From an uncultured Bacteroidales bacterium (lineage in GTDB: Bacteria > Bacteroidota > Bacteroidia > Bacteroidales > UBA932), in assembly GCA_934680015.1 (NCBI GenBank), contig CAKUSP010000009.1:33872-97871 (forward strand): 64,000 bases of DNA, given 5' to 3'. The notes beneath the pieces are model-generated. The model made no database searches, was not told the origin of the DNA, and saw only the letters and a program-made list of their open reading frames with translations. Position 1 is the first letter of the stretch. Every line of letters starts with the position of its first letter. This document shows, piece after piece, positions 28,570 to 39,061 of the stretch. A program made the translations under genes and the position numbers.

Positions 28570-30324
28570 ATGAAAAAATCAGCATATATATTTACTGCCA
28601 TATTGGCATTCGGAATGCTCGTTAGTTCTTGTGATGACATGCTCGACGAGAAGAACTATGGTAACCAAACCATATCCGATATGATGAGCGACGAAGACAA
28701 TGTAGTGCTCCTAGTAGGTCAAATCTACGCAGACCTCAAATACACCCACGATCATTGGGGATATTGGGGCTTACAGACTATAACAGCCGATGAAGGTATC
28801 TGCATACCTCGCAACGGGGGCCAAGATTGGAATGATGGCGGGTATTGGATGAAGCAAAACACCCATGAATGGAATCACAGGGGTGATGCCATTGCCAATG
28901 TGTGGAATATCACTATCTCCAATGCCATCCTCTGCAACAAAATCATAAACACTCTTCAAACCTATCGCGAAAGCATGCATGAAGATGTTTATAAGGCTTA
29001 CCTGGGAGAAGCTGAAGTGCTACGTTGCTACTATTTCTACCAACTATTCGACTGCTTCGGACGCATTCCTTATACCGAGAAATTCGAAGAAGCAACGGGT
29101 CCACTTCTCGAAGCCCCTGAAGTATGGTCTAACCTTGTAGCAATTCTCGAGCGCAATGCTCCTAACATGACAGTGGTTAATGATGGCAATCGCAGTTCCC
29201 TTTATGGTAGGACGACGCAGGGATTTGCCTATGCTCTACTAGCACGTCTTTACCTTAATGCCGAAAGTTACGGCTGCACTTTGGAAAATGTATTCAAAAC
29301 TGTTGAGAAACCTGAATCCTTCAGCGGCTCATTCTATGACAACTGCCTACGCTGCTGCGAGAACATAATCAACTCTGGAGCTTACTCTATTGAGGATAAT
29401 TATTTCACGAATTTCAAAATCAAAAACGAAAACAGCCGTGAAAACATCTTTGTAATAGTAGAAGATGGTAGAGAAGAAGGTGAACGCAGTACCACGGGAG
29501 CTCATACTTGTATGAACAAACTCCGTATCACACATAACACCATGCACTATGGAGTTCAATTTGCCTATGGCCTATCACTTGACACATGGAATGGGTTTTG
29601 TGCTCGGCCCGAATTCTTAGAATTATACAAGGGGCGTGATGTACGTGGCATGGGTGATGAAAGAAATGGTACACATAATACTAAAGATTGGGGATGGTTT
29701 GTAGGTGGAGTGTATCAAAAGGGTTCAGACCAGCTTTACCTTGATACTAAACAGTTAGACGAAACTGGACAGGCCACTCCTACAGTCATAGTACCTACCA
29801 TATCAAATATTAGAAACGGTAGCAATATGGACGGCGCCCGTCTAAGCAAATGGGAGATAGACAAAAGCGGTGATGGACTCTATAAATACGAAGAAAACGA
29901 CTTCCCTATTATGCGCTATGCCGATGTGCTATGGATGAAAGAAGAAGCCATCATGAGAGGAGCATCGGGAGCAGCATCAGGAGTCAATACTCCAGATTTC
30001 CAAACCATGCTCGCCCGTAATTTCGCTTACGATAATGGTATAGAAACTTTCAAAGAGCAATACGGAGACCCTTCAAGCTGGACATTAAAGAATATACTTG
30101 ATGAAAGAGGCCGTGAATTCACTTGGGAGATGATACGCCGTCGTGACCTTATCCGTTTCGGAGAATTCGCCAATATCCAATATGTTCGCGACTGTTCAAA
30201 CGCTTCAGCTCGAGCTGATATCAGAAAATGGTTCCCTATACCATATTCTGTTTTGGAAAAATCATTAAGAGATGAGAATGGTAATCCTATATGGACTCAA
30301 ACGCCAGGATACGAAAATTTATAG
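28570..30324 (+). CDS. SusD/RagB family glycan-binding outer-membrane lipoprotein
   Basis: 584 residues, lipobox VSSC. Typical SusD features: tetratricopeptide-like helices early (NVWNITISNAILCNKIINTL, YLGEAEVLRCYYFYQLFDCFGRIPY), a middle variable glycan-facing region, and the C-terminal signature FTWEMIRRRDLIRFGEF followed by WFPIPYSVLEKS. SusD forms the lid on SusC and binds oligosaccharide at the cell surface. It is intact and 9 bp downstream of susC, which matters for judging whether the susC stop is tolerated. Confidence 0.93.
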   Translation: MKKSAYIFTAILAFGMLVSSCDDMLDEKNYGNQTISDMMSDEDNVVLLVGQIYADLKYTHDHWGYWGLQTITADEGICIPRNGGQDWNDGGYWMKQNTHEWNHRGDAIANVWNITISNAILCNKIINTLQTYRESMHEDVYKAYLGEAEVLRCYYFYQLFDCFGRIPYTEKFEEATGPLLEAPEVWSNLVAILERNAPNMTVVNDGNRSSLYGRTTQGFAYALLARLYLNAESYGCTLENVFKTVEKPESFSGSFYDNCLRCCENIINSGAYSIEDNYFTNFKIKNENSRENIFVIVEDGREEGERSTTGAHTCMNKLRITHNTMHYGVQFAYGLSLDTWNGFCARPEFLELYKGRDVRGMGDERNGTHNTKDWGWFVGGVYQKGSDQLYLDTKQLDETGQATPTVIVPTISNIRNGSNMDGARLSKWEIDKSGDGLYKYEENDFPIMRYADVLWMKEEAIMRGASGAASGVNTPDFQTMLARNFAYDNGIETFKEQYGDPSSWTLKNILDERGREFTWEMIRRRDLIRFGEFANIQYVRDCSNASARADIRKWFPIPYSVLEKSLRDENGNPIWTQTPGYENL

Positions 30325-30348
30325 TTTATTAATTAATAATCAATTATT

Positions 30349-31797
30349 ATGAAAAAATCAATTTATTTCTTAAGTGCACTTGCACTTCTTGCAGGACTTG
30401 CATCCTGTAAAGATAACAAAACCGATGAACCAGATATCGATAATATCGTCCTCGATGGTTTCTATGTCTACGGCGATGCTACAGGTAGTGACAAAGTAGA
30501 GTCTAAATTTGCTCTTTCACCTGGAACTAACGAGGTGGACAAAACTCTTCGCACTGGCATGTACGAAAAATATGTATGGCTCGAAGCTAACAAACCATTC
30601 GCTCTTATCGAGAATCAAGCTGGTACTAAAAAATACTATGGTGCTAACCTTACAGAGGTGAACTATGGTTATGATGAAAACGATCCTAACTGTAAGAACT
30701 TTGCCGATAATCCTAACATGCTTATCCAGCAGGGGTTGCTTATCGTAGGAGAAAATGCTCCTAAGATGCAGGTTAAAGAAGAAGGTCTTTACCACATTAT
30801 TCTCGACAACAATGCTAATGGAGATCTTCCTGATGGAGCTCAGATCGTTATCCAAAAGGCAGACTTCGGCGTAAGAGGTGGCATGAACGGATGGGGGTTC
30901 ACTGCAGGTGAAGTCACTAAGAATGAAGACGGTACTATCACTTACACATGGAAAGATCAAAAACTCGCTGCCAATGGAGAATTCAAGTTCGCTTCTTGCC
31001 ATGGATGGAAAATCAACCTCGATGTAGATGGTAAAGTAAAGGCGGAAGTATCTCTTGGCCTAGATAAAGACGGTAAATTCACGAATGTAAATGCCGGAAA
31101 CATTAAAGTGGAAAAAGCCGGTCTGTACACGATTACTCTTACCTATTCATGTACAGGTGGCGAACTCGCTAAATCTTTCAGTTATACTGTAAATCTTACA
31201 CAAGAAAGCACCACTCCTACAACCCTTTACATGATCGGTAACGACTTTGGCGACTGGAAATGGGAGAACGAAGGTGTAGTATCAATGATCCCTGTACATA
31301 GCAATCCTGGACAATTCTGGACAATACGTTACCTTACCACAGAGTCACGCTTTAAATTCTGTACTGTAAAAGACTGGAACGGCGACTTCACATCTCAGGG
31401 AACTGACTCAGGATATGTTGTAGGAGACGATAATAACTGCGCAGTAGAAAAAGAAGGTCTTTATATGATCTACATTTCTCTCGAAGGAGACAAGGGCATC
31501 ACGATAGAACCTGCTAAAGTTTATGGTATGGGCGACTGCTTCGGAAACTGGGACGCTGACACTCATCCATTCGAAATCGGAAAGACTGCTACTGTAACTC
31601 TTCCTAATGCAGGTGCACTTCGTATGTATGCTTTCAGTTCTAAACACGCTTCAGCTGACTGGTGGCAGATGGAATTCAACATATACGATGGAAAGATCGT
31701 TTACCGTGCAGACGGAGGAGATCAGGAAGCCGTTAATGCTACTGCAGGACAGGTAGTAACACTTGATTTCAATGCTGGTACTGGAAGTATCAAATAA
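30349..31797 (+). CDS. SusE/SusF-like surface glycan-binding lipoprotein
   Basis: 482 residues, lipobox LASC. Three repeated beta-sandwich units are seen: each carries a GMNGWGF, GNDFGDWKW or GDCFGNWD type motif, a FKFAS/FKFCT/YAFSS strand, and an EEGLYHIILD or EKEGLYMIYIS strand. This is the tandem carbohydrate-binding arrangement of SusE/SusF starch-binding proteins (the aromatic Trp residues stack on glucan). An N-terminal spacer of about 130 residues precedes the units. It is the last gene of the operon, followed by a terminator. No glycoside hydrolase is encoded here, so the enzymes must lie elsewhere. Confidence 0.85.
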   Translation: MKKSIYFLSALALLAGLASCKDNKTDEPDIDNIVLDGFYVYGDATGSDKVESKFALSPGTNEVDKTLRTGMYEKYVWLEANKPFALIENQAGTKKYYGANLTEVNYGYDENDPNCKNFADNPNMLIQQGLLIVGENAPKMQVKEEGLYHIILDNNANGDLPDGAQIVIQKADFGVRGGMNGWGFTAGEVTKNEDGTITYTWKDQKLAANGEFKFASCHGWKINLDVDGKVKAEVSLGLDKDGKFTNVNAGNIKVEKAGLYTITLTYSCTGGELAKSFSYTVNLTQESTTPTTLYMIGNDFGDWKWENEGVVSMIPVHSNPGQFWTIRYLTTESRFKFCTVKDWNGDFTSQGTDSGYVVGDDNNCAVEKEGLYMIYISLEGDKGITIEPAKVYGMGDCFGNWDADTHPFEIGKTATVTLPNAGALRMYAFSSKHASADWWQMEFNIYDGKIVYRADGGDQEAVNATAGQVVTLDFNAGTGSIK

Positions 31798-31826
31798 AAC
31801 TATATTGCATTAATCATAAGTTTAAA

Positions 31827-31860
31827 AAAAGGCCGGTCGGAATATTCCGACTGGCCTTTT
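31827..31860. terminator. Bidirectional terminator between susE and clpB
   Basis: AAAAGGCC at 31827-31834 pairs with GGCCTTTT at 31853-31860, with an inner GTCGGAA/TTCCGAC stem and one G-T pair, giving a long hairpin with A-run and T-run on both sides. Confidence 0.92.
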
Positions 31861-31881
31861 AAAATACATTTAGCGTGACTA

Positions 31882-33927
31882 TTACTCCACAACTACTTCA
31901 CCATTTCTTACGTCTACATTAAGTTTAGTACCTTTGGTAACCTTACCTTCAAGTATCTTCTTAGCGATTATATTCACCAGTTCTCGCTGCATAAGTCTCT
32001 TGATAGGACGCGCGCCATAAGCAGGATCATAGCCTTCGTTAGTCATATAATTCTCGAAATCTTCTGAGAACGAAATCTCTACTCCACTATCAGCAAGCTT
32101 ATTTCTAAGGATATTCATCTGCAGGTGCAGAATCTGACGTATATCATCTTTTGTAAGCTGCTCGAAAGTGATAATCTCGTCGATACGATTTATAAATTCT
32201 GGACGCATCATCGTCTTGATCTGTTCTGCCGTAGCGTTTGATGTCATGATCAAGATGGTGTTCTTAAAGTCTACTGTACGCCCTTTATTATCTGTAAGAC
32301 GTCCGTCATCGAGCACTTGAAGCAATATATTGAAAACATCTGGATGGGCTTTTTCTATTTCGTCAAGCAGTATGACTGAATAAGGTTTTCTTCTCACAGC
32401 TTCTGTCAGCTGACCACCCTCGTCATACCCTACATATCCCGGAGGCGCACCGACTAGACGGCTCACTGAGTGCCTCTCCTGATATTCGGACATATCGATA
32501 CGGGTAATCATATTTTCATCATTGAATAAGAATTCAGCCAGACTCTTGGCCAATTCCGTCTTACCCACACCTGTAGTTCCGAGGAACAAAAAGGAACCGA
32601 TAGGACGCTTCTCGTTTTGAAGCCCAGCACGACTTCTGCGCACTGCATCAGATACCGCCTTTATGGCTGCATCCTGACCGACCACCCTTTTATGTAATTC
32701 CTCCTCCATACGAAGCAGTTTGGTTTTTTCGCTTTCAAGCATTCTATTTACAGGGATACCGGTCCAACGAGCAACTATCTCTGCAATGTCGTTAGGAGTA
32801 ACTGATTCACTAAGAATAGGATCTTTAATAGCAGCCTTCTGGGCACTAAGCTGTTCTATATTCTTCTGAACAGAAGCCATCTTTCCATAACGGATTTCAG
32901 CCACACGTCCATAATCTCCAGCGCGCTCCGCATTATTAGCCTGAAGTTTCAATTCTTCCAACTGTGCACGATCACTTTGCAATTGTGTCAAAATGCCTTT
33001 CTCAGCATCCCACCGTTTCTGCAACTCATCGTGTTTACTACGAGCATCGGCAAGCTCCGCCTCTATCTTATCCAACTTCAAAGAAACACCTTCACGCTTT
33101 ACAGCCTCTTTCTCGATTTCGAGCTGACGTATCTTACTATCCAAATCAGCAATAGGCTCAGGAACCGAATTCATTTCCAGACGCAACTTCGAAGCCGCTT
33201 CATCGACTAGGTCTATCGCCTTATCTGGTAAGAACCTCGATGTAATATAACGCGACGACAACTCAACGGCGGCTATCAGCGCATCATCTTCGATTTTTAC
33301 TTTATGATGATTCTCGTATTTCTCTTTTAGTCCACGAAGAATGGATATACTCTCGGCCTGAGTAGGCTCATCAACCATTACCATCTGGAAACGACGCTCA
33401 AGAGCCTTATCCGTTTCGAAATACTTCTGATACTCATCCAGAGTAGTTGAACCTATTGTTCTAAGCTCTCCTCTTGCCAATGCTGGCTTTAAGATATTAG
33501 AAGCATCCATGGCACCGGAACTACGTCCAGCACCTACCAATGTATGTATTTCATCGATAAACAGGATGACCTGTCCATCAGAATCTATAACTTCTTTCAC
33601 GACAGCTTTGAGCCTTTCCTCGAACTCTCCCTGATACTTAGCACCTGCTATTATCGCACCCAAGTCAAGGGAATAGATTACACGATTTTTCAAGTTCTCA
33701 GGCACATTACCATCGACGATTTTCTGAGCTATGCCCTCAGAAATAGCGGTTTTACCTACACCTGGCTCACCTACGAGAATAGGATTGTTCTTAGTTCTAC
33801 GACTAAGAATCTGAAGGACACGACGTATTTCCTCGTCCCTTCCGATTACCGGATCGAGCTTTCCCTGAAGGGCTCTCTCATTAAGGTTAATCGCAAACTT
33901 TTCTAGATTTTCGTACTTATTCTCCAT
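31882..33927 (-). CDS. clpB: ClpB-type disaggregase without the N-terminal domain
   Basis: 681 residues; ClpB is usually about 860. It starts directly before NBD1 ([20 protein letters not shown]); the roughly 145-residue Clp-N domain is absent, and only about 150 bp separate it from the upstream gene, so it is not just misplaced. NBD1: Walker A GEPGVGKT, Walker [10 protein letters not shown] full M-domain coiled coil (about 255-385) marks it as ClpB rather than ClpA/C. NBD2: [27 protein letters not shown] pore loop. After sensor 1 (MTSN) only about 10 residues precede [10 protein letters not shown], against about 30 in E. coli ClpB. ClpB with DnaK re-solubilises aggregates; N-domain-less forms are known to be active. 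Confidence 0.9.
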   Translation of the reverse strand: MENKYENLEKFAINLNERALQGKLDPVIGRDEEIRRVLQILSRRTKNNPILVGEPGVGKTAISEGIAQKIVDGNVPENLKNRVIYSLDLGAIIAGAKYQGEFEERLKAVVKEVIDSDGQVILFIDEIHTLVGAGRSSGAMDASNILKPALARGELRTIGSTTLDEYQKYFETDKALERRFQMVMVDEPTQAESISILRGLKEKYENHHKVKIEDDALIAAVELSSRYITSRFLPDKAIDLVDEAASKLRLEMNSVPEPIADLDSKIRQLEIEKEAVKREGVSLKLDKIEAELADARSKHDELQKRWDAEKGILTQLQSDRAQLEELKLQANNAERAGDYGRVAEIRYGKMASVQKNIEQLSAQKAAIKDPILSESVTPNDIAEIVARWTGIPVNRMLESEKTKLLRMEEELHKRVVGQDAAIKAVSDAVRRSRAGLQNEKRPIGSFLFLGTTGVGKTELAKSLAEFLFNDENMITRIDMSEYQERHSVSRLVGAPPGYVGYDEGGQLTEAVRRKPYSVILLDEIEKAHPDVFNILLQVLDDGRLTDNKGRTVDFKNTILIMTSNATAEQIKTMMRPEFINRIDEIITFEQLTKDDIRQILHLQMNILRNKLADSGVEISFSEDFENYMTNEGYDPAYGARPIKRLMQRELVNIIAKKILEGKVTKGTKLNVDVRNGEVVVE

Positions 33928-34025
33928 AATATATAAACTTAAACATTCCTTCTTATCATCGTCCTCGATAACTAAAAGGAACTAAATGGTATACTATCAC
34001 ATTATATTCCATTGACAAATTGTCA

Positions 34026-34057
34026 CAAAAAAAAGGCCGACCTTTCAGTCGACCCTT
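34026..34057 (-). terminator. Terminator of the TolC-HlyD-ABC2 operon
   Basis: On the reverse strand AAGGGTCGAC (34057-34048) pairs with GTCGGCCTTT (34041-34032) through G-T wobbles, followed by a run of T. It sits between the last permease gene and clpB. Confidence 0.8.
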
Positions 34058-34078
34058 ACCTATTACAATAGACTTCTT

Positions 34079-35233
34079 CTATGCGTCAAAATGCTCCTCG
34101 CGGAAACTTTCCAGTTTATCATACAATTTCGAATGGTAGTGGTTTCGCTCACTGATATCCATCAAAAAAGCAGTAATACTGTAAAAGGCGAATTGGCATA
34201 CAAGACCCATTATCTGAGGACGCACCATAGAAAGCGTACAGGCAGCATTGTTCACATTATTAAATCCTTGTATCATGAAAGTCGATGGGAATAGATAGGA
34301 GAATGCCTTCCAGAAAGGAGGGAAAGAACTCACTGGCCATACGCAGCCACTTACAAAAAGACAAATCGAGGACATAAACAAAAGTACCACGAACACGGTC
34401 TCTCTATGACGAACAAATCTGCTAAAGGTAAAGCTAAATGACACACATGCTATTATAAAGAAGAATATCAACACTAGCAAATCCACAAGATGTCCCCTTT
34501 GTGGCATACCGAAAAGCATTGGCACTATCATAAGTCCATAAATAGCTATACCTATATATATAAAGGCATAGGCCGAAGCTCTGCCCACAAGCGAACCATC
34601 ATGCGTAGCACGACCTTCCCTCATAGAGCCATTCATAACACTTACTCCGTAAAACATAGTCTGCTGAACTACAAGGATAAGAGCCGCTGAAAGGAAGAAA
34701 ATCAAAAAAGAGAAGTTAGTATTGAATGGAATACTCTCCTCTGAAGGTATAGCCTCGATGAGTTGCGCTATACTCTCATCCGTCATTCCAAGTGAAGCGT
34801 AGCGTCCATACTCAATATGCTTCATCTCATCTAGCATCACATGGTTTACAGCCATGGTCAAATCCTTATAATAAAGGAAACTGGCCATATCAGCATATGT
34901 CGAGATAGTTGCCTGCTGCATATTGGAGAGTCGCGTATCATAATCTCGAGGGAAAAGCACGGCGCCATGTATCTTGCGCTGCTGCATCAATTCTTTAACC
35001 TCCTCCATGGACGCACACTTATAGGTAACGTCCAATTCTCTTGTAGCATCTAGTTTTTGTATGAATCGACGCGAATTGCTACTCTGACTCAAATCCACCA
35101 CAGCCACGCTCATCTCGTCCACAGTTCCCTTATGATAGACAAAGCCGTAGATAAGCGGATATATAAGTCCACCTAACAAGAAGATTATAAGCACATAAGA
35201 ATCGGCAAATATTCTTTTCAATTCCTTTATCAT
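34079..35233 (-). CDS. ABC-2 type permease (second of pair)
   Basis: 384 residues: an N-terminal membrane helix (SYVLIIFLLGGLIYPLIYGF), a periplasmic domain of about 140 residues (MSVAVVDLSQSSNSRRF onward), then five or so C-terminal helices. This is the YhhJ/YbhS-type ABC-2 permease of multidrug exporters. The start overlaps the end of the first permease by 4 nt. No ATP-binding gene or domain is found in the operon. Confidence 0.88.
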   Translation of the reverse strand: MIKELKRIFADSYVLIIFLLGGLIYPLIYGFVYHKGTVDEMSVAVVDLSQSSNSRRFIQKLDATRELDVTYKCASMEEVKELMQQRKIHGAVLFPRDYDTRLSNMQQATISTYADMASFLYYKDLTMAVNHVMLDEMKHIEYGRYASLGMTDESIAQLIEAIPSEESIPFNTNFSFLIFFLSAALILVVQQTMFYGVSVMNGSMREGRATHDGSLVGRASAYAFIYIGIAIYGLMIVPMLFGMPQRGHLVDLLVLIFFFIIACVSFSFTFSRFVRHRETVFVVLLFMSSICLFVSGCVWPVSSFPPFWKAFSYLFPSTFMIQGFNNVNNAACTLSMVRPQIMGLVCQFAFYSITAFLMDISERNHYHSKLYDKLESFREEHFDA

Positions 35234-36387
35234 ATCTCGTAATTTTGATTAATGTAAGCCCCTTTAAGACGTCTGGAAGTAAGTATAGGGACTATTAGGA
35301 ACACTAACAAACACACTATATACTGCCACCATCCAGCTATTCCAGTCCCAAAAATCGCTTCCTGGACATAAAACAGGTAATAGAAGCGAAGAGGGAAAAT
35401 CACAGATACTCCTTGTAAAGCAAGTGGCATAGCCTCTACAGGGAAAGTAAATCCAGAGAAAGAGAATGCCAATATCGTGAATAGCGCAGCTAGACTTAAA
35501 GCATATCGAAGTGTAGGAAAAAGACTTATCAATGTCACTGCCACGGCCTCACTCGCAAGGATAAGCGCCACCATCCCTAGCATCATATTCCCTACATTTC
35601 CGGCAAGAGGATAGCCACATACTCCGAACATAAGCAGATCGAGGCCAAGCCCTAAAATCAAGTATATCAAAGTATACGGGACTAACTTACCTAAAAGGGC
35701 CACTGCGATGGAGCCGTCTGCAGCTTCCATCAGTTCCTTTGACTTGCGATATCTCAACTCAGAGCCCAAAGCATAAATCAACACAAAGATAATGCTTAAC
35801 TGAAGGAGCCCTGGAAGGATAATATTATTGAGATAGACTCCATAATTCGTAGTCGCATTACCGATCTTATGTTCGTCTATCACGATGGGCTGTATTAGTC
35901 CCATTATCTGAGCCTCGCTGTATCCCTTGGCTCTAAGAACTTCGCGCTGAACAGCTCCTCCAGTAAGCGTTACCATGGTGAGGATATCCTTATAGCTCAA
36001 TGCTCCACCTATCATATAAAGCGAATTCACATAGTAGGTAAAAACAGGTCTACGATTAGCATAGACATCCTCACTCATATTTTCCGGTATTACACAGAGT
36101 GAAGTAACCCTACCTGTCTGCATAGCTTCGCGAGCCGATGCAAAATCATCGAAATAAACTACTTTACCCAGTTGTGTAGCATCAAGTTGCTGACAGAAGT
36201 TTCTCGAAAGCGAGGTATTGTCATTATCCACGACCGCTATTGGCAGGGAATCTGGTAGGCCTGCTCTGAAAAAAGTCAGGTAAAACAGGCAGGAGAACGC
36301 CATCACTCCTACACTTCCCAGAAGGAAAACAGGATTGCGGCGTATTATTGAGAACTCCCGCCGCATCACCTTTAGAAAAGCACTCAT
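35230..36387 (-). CDS. ABC-2 type permease (first of pair)
   Basis: 385 residues with the same topology as its neighbour: one helix (NPVFLLGSVGVMAFSCLFYL), a periplasmic domain with LPIAVVDNDNTSLSRNFCQQ, and C-terminal helices including FSGFTFPVEAMP. The two are paralogues and likely form a heterodimeric channel. It lies 4 bp after the HlyD-type gene. Together with HlyD and TolC they would make a tripartite exporter of the YhiI/RbbA/YhhJ type. Confidence 0.88.
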   Translation of the reverse strand: MSAFLKVMRREFSIIRRNPVFLLGSVGVMAFSCLFYLTFFRAGLPDSLPIAVVDNDNTSLSRNFCQQLDATQLGKVVYFDDFASAREAMQTGRVTSLCVIPENMSEDVYANRRPVFTYYVNSLYMIGGALSYKDILTMVTLTGGAVQREVLRAKGYSEAQIMGLIQPIVIDEHKIGNATTNYGVYLNNIILPGLLQLSIIFVLIYALGSELRYRKSKELMEAADGSIAVALLGKLVPYTLIYLILGLGLDLLMFGVCGYPLAGNVGNMMLGMVALILASEAVAVTLISLFPTLRYALSLAALFTILAFSFSGFTFPVEAMPLALQGVSVIFPLRFYYLFYVQEAIFGTGIAGWWQYIVCLLVFLIVPILTSRRLKGAYINQNYEI

Positions 36388-36391
36388 GATA

Positions 36392-37381
36392 TTATTTTAC
36401 TACAATAGCTGTCATACCTGGACGAAGTCCATCTACTTTTGATACTGGGACAGCCCTTACCTCAAAAGTCTTAGCATCATACTCACCTGTTTCGTTAGTT
36501 GCACGCCATGTCGCATAACTTTCACGTGCAGCAATATAGTTTACACGAGCCTCAATAGTCTTTCCGTCAAGAGCGGGTATGCTCAACTTAAGGACATCTC
36601 CGTTTTTCATGCTGTGTAATTTGTCTTCACGGATATTAAAGGTGAACCACATATCAGAAAGATCAGTTACAGTCATAATAGGTGAACCTGTCCCCACGAG
36701 TTCTCCTTGATGAGGATAACGGGCAGACACGACTCCATCCACTGGTGAAGTAAGTTTTAATTCTGAAAGATACGACTTCACCTCCATCACTGCACCATTA
36801 GCCCTATCTACAAGAGCAATAGCAGCCTGCTTATCTTCTTCGCGAGCGCCTCTCACTGCCATATCATATTGTGATTTAGCAGCTTGTGCGGTAGCTACTG
36901 CAGCTTCATACTGAGCCGTAGCCTCGTCGAATTTCTGGTCGCTAATTACATTCTGTTCGTGAAGGCGCGTTGCACGATCAAGAGTCTTCTTCGCGATATC
37001 TCGTCCTACAAGAGCCTTTTGATAAAGTTCATATGCGCCTGCTATTTCTTCTTCGCGAGCGCCCTTATTGGCCTTATTCCTCTGAGCAGCAGCGGCCTGG
37101 TAGGCAGCATTGGCCTGCGCTAGTTTAGCACGGACCTCAGGAGAGTCAATAAAGACCAGTGTATCTCCTTTATGCACCATATCCCCCTCTGCTGCATAGA
37201 AGGCCTCTATACGACCTGGAACTTTTCCTGATATCCGGTACTCAGCAGCCTCAGCTTCACCTGTAATAAGCGCTTCTTTAGGCTTTGAGAAGATAATACC
37301 CAATACAGCTACTACTGCGATAAGTGCAACCAAAACTATTATACCTAACAAAAGGTTGCCTTTTTTTTGTGTCTTTTCCAT
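36392..37381 (-). CDS. HlyD family periplasmic adaptor
   Basis: 329 residues: an N-terminal inner-membrane anchor (LLLGIIVLVALIAVVAVLGIIF), a biotinyl-lipoyl-like half (GKVPGRIEAFYAAEGDMVHKGDTL), a long alpha-helical hairpin rich in Ala/Gln/Glu (about 85-200, with two REE repeats), the second lipoyl half (LTSPVDGVVSARYPHQGELV) and a C-terminal beta-barrel. It bridges the inner-membrane permeases to the outer-membrane channel. It lies 21 bp after the TolC-type gene. Confidence 0.92.
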   Translation of the reverse strand: MEKTQKKGNLLLGIIVLVALIAVVAVLGIIFSKPKEALITGEAEAAEYRISGKVPGRIEAFYAAEGDMVHKGDTLVFIDSPEVRAKLAQANAAYQAAAAQRNKANKGAREEEIAGAYELYQKALVGRDIAKKTLDRATRLHEQNVISDQKFDEATAQYEAAVATAQAAKSQYDMAVRGAREEDKQAAIALVDRANGAVMEVKSYLSELKLTSPVDGVVSARYPHQGELVGTGSPIMTVTDLSDMWFTFNIREDKLHSMKNGDVLKLSIPALDGKTIEARVNYIAARESYATWRATNETGEYDAKTFEVRAVPVSKVDGLRPGMTAIVVK

Positions 37382-37402
37382 AATATGTTATGCTTTTTAA
37401 AA

Positions 37403-38899
37403 TTATTCGATTATTCTACCCTCTGCTTTTGCGAGATTTACACTACACATTTGTAGTTCAACTTCTGTTTCTATGCACTCAGAATGAGCTTGTAGCCACG
37501 CTGTTTGCGCTTGAAGAAGCACATTGGAAGCGACCATACCTTCGTTCCATCCGGCAGTTGCCACGCGAAGATTCTCTTCCGCATTGGCCAGATTGCTCTG
37601 CGCCATAACCAGCTTTTCCATAGCCTCATTCTCACTTTGTCTAAGTTGTGCGACTTGAAGCGAAATCATCTCCTTAGCATCATCAAGCTTGTATTGCGTC
37701 AAAACAGCCTCGGCCTTAGCTTTATTTGTCTTTTGAATATTCTCGGTTCCATGGAAAATAGGAACAGAAACCATCACGCCGGCTGTAAAGAATCCGCCGA
37801 AATTAGTTTGAAATCCGTTCAGAACATTAGGATTAGTTATGACATAGTTAGCAGTTAGCGCTACCTTAGGGAGAGCATCTGAACGCGCGATGGTTACTTT
37901 CTGATCGTATATTTTTTTCGCTAAATCAAGACTGCGTATTTCTGGTCTAGCGGCATAAATTTCCTCATCACTAAGTGTTTGAGTGAGTTCAGGAGTAGGT
38001 ATCTGCTCACTATTTTCATCTGCCAATTCGATCTCACTATCAAGTGGCATTCCTATCTCTTTACAGAGTAACATTTTTGCCAATGCCAATCCATTAGACG
38101 CCTTAGTATAAAGCATATCGGCCTCATTAGCCTTTACCTTTATGGTTAGCGCATCTGAAGGAGTAGCAAATCCTTCAGCGATAAGAGCATCTACATCCGT
38201 TGACATTTGCTTTAGGAGTTCGGAGTAATTCTGAGCAAGCCTCTTTTTCGCTGATATACTTACTATCTGCCAATAAGCCTGTTCTATATCCACAAGCACT
38301 TGGCTATATTGCTGGTCGTATTGACTCTGAGCCAATTCCTGCGCGTAACGGGCCATCGCATTCGAAGCGACAATCTTACCACCCATAAAGACAGGCTGTT
38401 GAACTGAAATAACGGCCGCCGTGGTATTATGCATATCGAGAGTCATAGCGTCAGCTATTTGTGCGCCAATAGCATTTATAGGAGTAGCGATATCAGTGGT
38501 TTTAAGGGCATTAACCATTTTTTGAAACGCAGGGTCAGTAAGATACTTGCTCACTATATCCGGATCTTTTATCAAAGCGCCTACTTTAGAGTTAATATCC
38601 TCTTGCACTGTAGTTCCTACATTTTTTAAAGTCTCTGAAGACTCGTCACTTATCAGTTTTATATCCTGATTAGAGTACATGTAAGTGCCGGTAGCCGTTA
38701 TCTTCGGGAAATAATTGGCAAAGGCTATGTTCTTATCATAACCGGCGATTTTGACCTTTTGCTCTGCAGTTTTTAGAGCATTGTTGTTTTCAAGGGCCAT
38801 TTGCTTGCACTCATCCAAGGTGAGAATTTGCTGCGCACCTGCATCGATGCCAGAAAGGCAGACAAGCGCAAAAGCCATAGAAAGGATAAACTTTTTCAT
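37403..38899 (-). CDS. TolC family outer-membrane efflux protein
   Basis: 498 residues with a signal peptide (cleavage near DAGAQ). Two repeats of long helices and strands are seen: repeat 1 begins LTLDECKQMALENNNALKTAEQKVKIAGYDKNIAFANYFPKI (family start), repeat 2 begins around ARPEIRSLDLAKKIYDQKVTIARSDALPKVAL. An insertion near 80-150 is longer than in E. coli TolC. First gene of the four-gene efflux operon and divergent from the AraC gene 162 bp away. Confidence 0.92.
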   Translation of the reverse strand: MKKFILSMAFALVCLSGIDAGAQQILTLDECKQMALENNNALKTAEQKVKIAGYDKNIAFANYFPKITATGTYMYSNQDIKLISDESSETLKNVGTTVQEDINSKVGALIKDPDIVSKYLTDPAFQKMVNALKTTDIATPINAIGAQIADAMTLDMHNTTAAVISVQQPVFMGGKIVASNAMARYAQELAQSQYDQQYSQVLVDIEQAYWQIVSISAKKRLAQNYSELLKQMSTDVDALIAEGFATPSDALTIKVKANEADMLYTKASNGLALAKMLLCKEIGMPLDSEIELADENSEQIPTPELTQTLSDEEIYAARPEIRSLDLAKKIYDQKVTIARSDALPKVALTANYVITNPNVLNGFQTNFGGFFTAGVMVSVPIFHGTENIQKTNKAKAEAVLTQYKLDDAKEMISLQVAQLRQSENEAMEKLVMAQSNLANAEENLRVATAGWNEGMVASNVLLQAQTAWLQAHSECIETEVELQMCSVNLAKAEGRIIE

Positions 38900-39040
38900 T
38901 ACTATAAAATTTTAATAATTTTCACTAACGCGTTTTATTCCTTTCTCAAAGTTCCGGCCAAAACATCCCTAATTGTATAACAAATAGGATATAATAATAT
39001 ACAGATTGGCTAAAAAAACGACTTTTTAAGAATTTTTGAG

Positions 39041-39048
39041 TAATTTTG
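39041..39048 (+). promoter_or_regulatory. -7 promoter box of the AraC-type regulator
   Basis: TAATTTTG matches TAnnTTTG exactly and lies 13 bp before the ATG, giving a very short leader. No clear TTTG at -33. Confidence 0.55.
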
Positions 39049-39061
39049 TAAAAACGATTTT

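Noticed and set aside
38900..39040. Promoter for the TolC operon
   Set aside because: Only a one-mismatch -7 candidate (reverse GAACTTTG near 38947-38954) without a -33 box at proper spacing.
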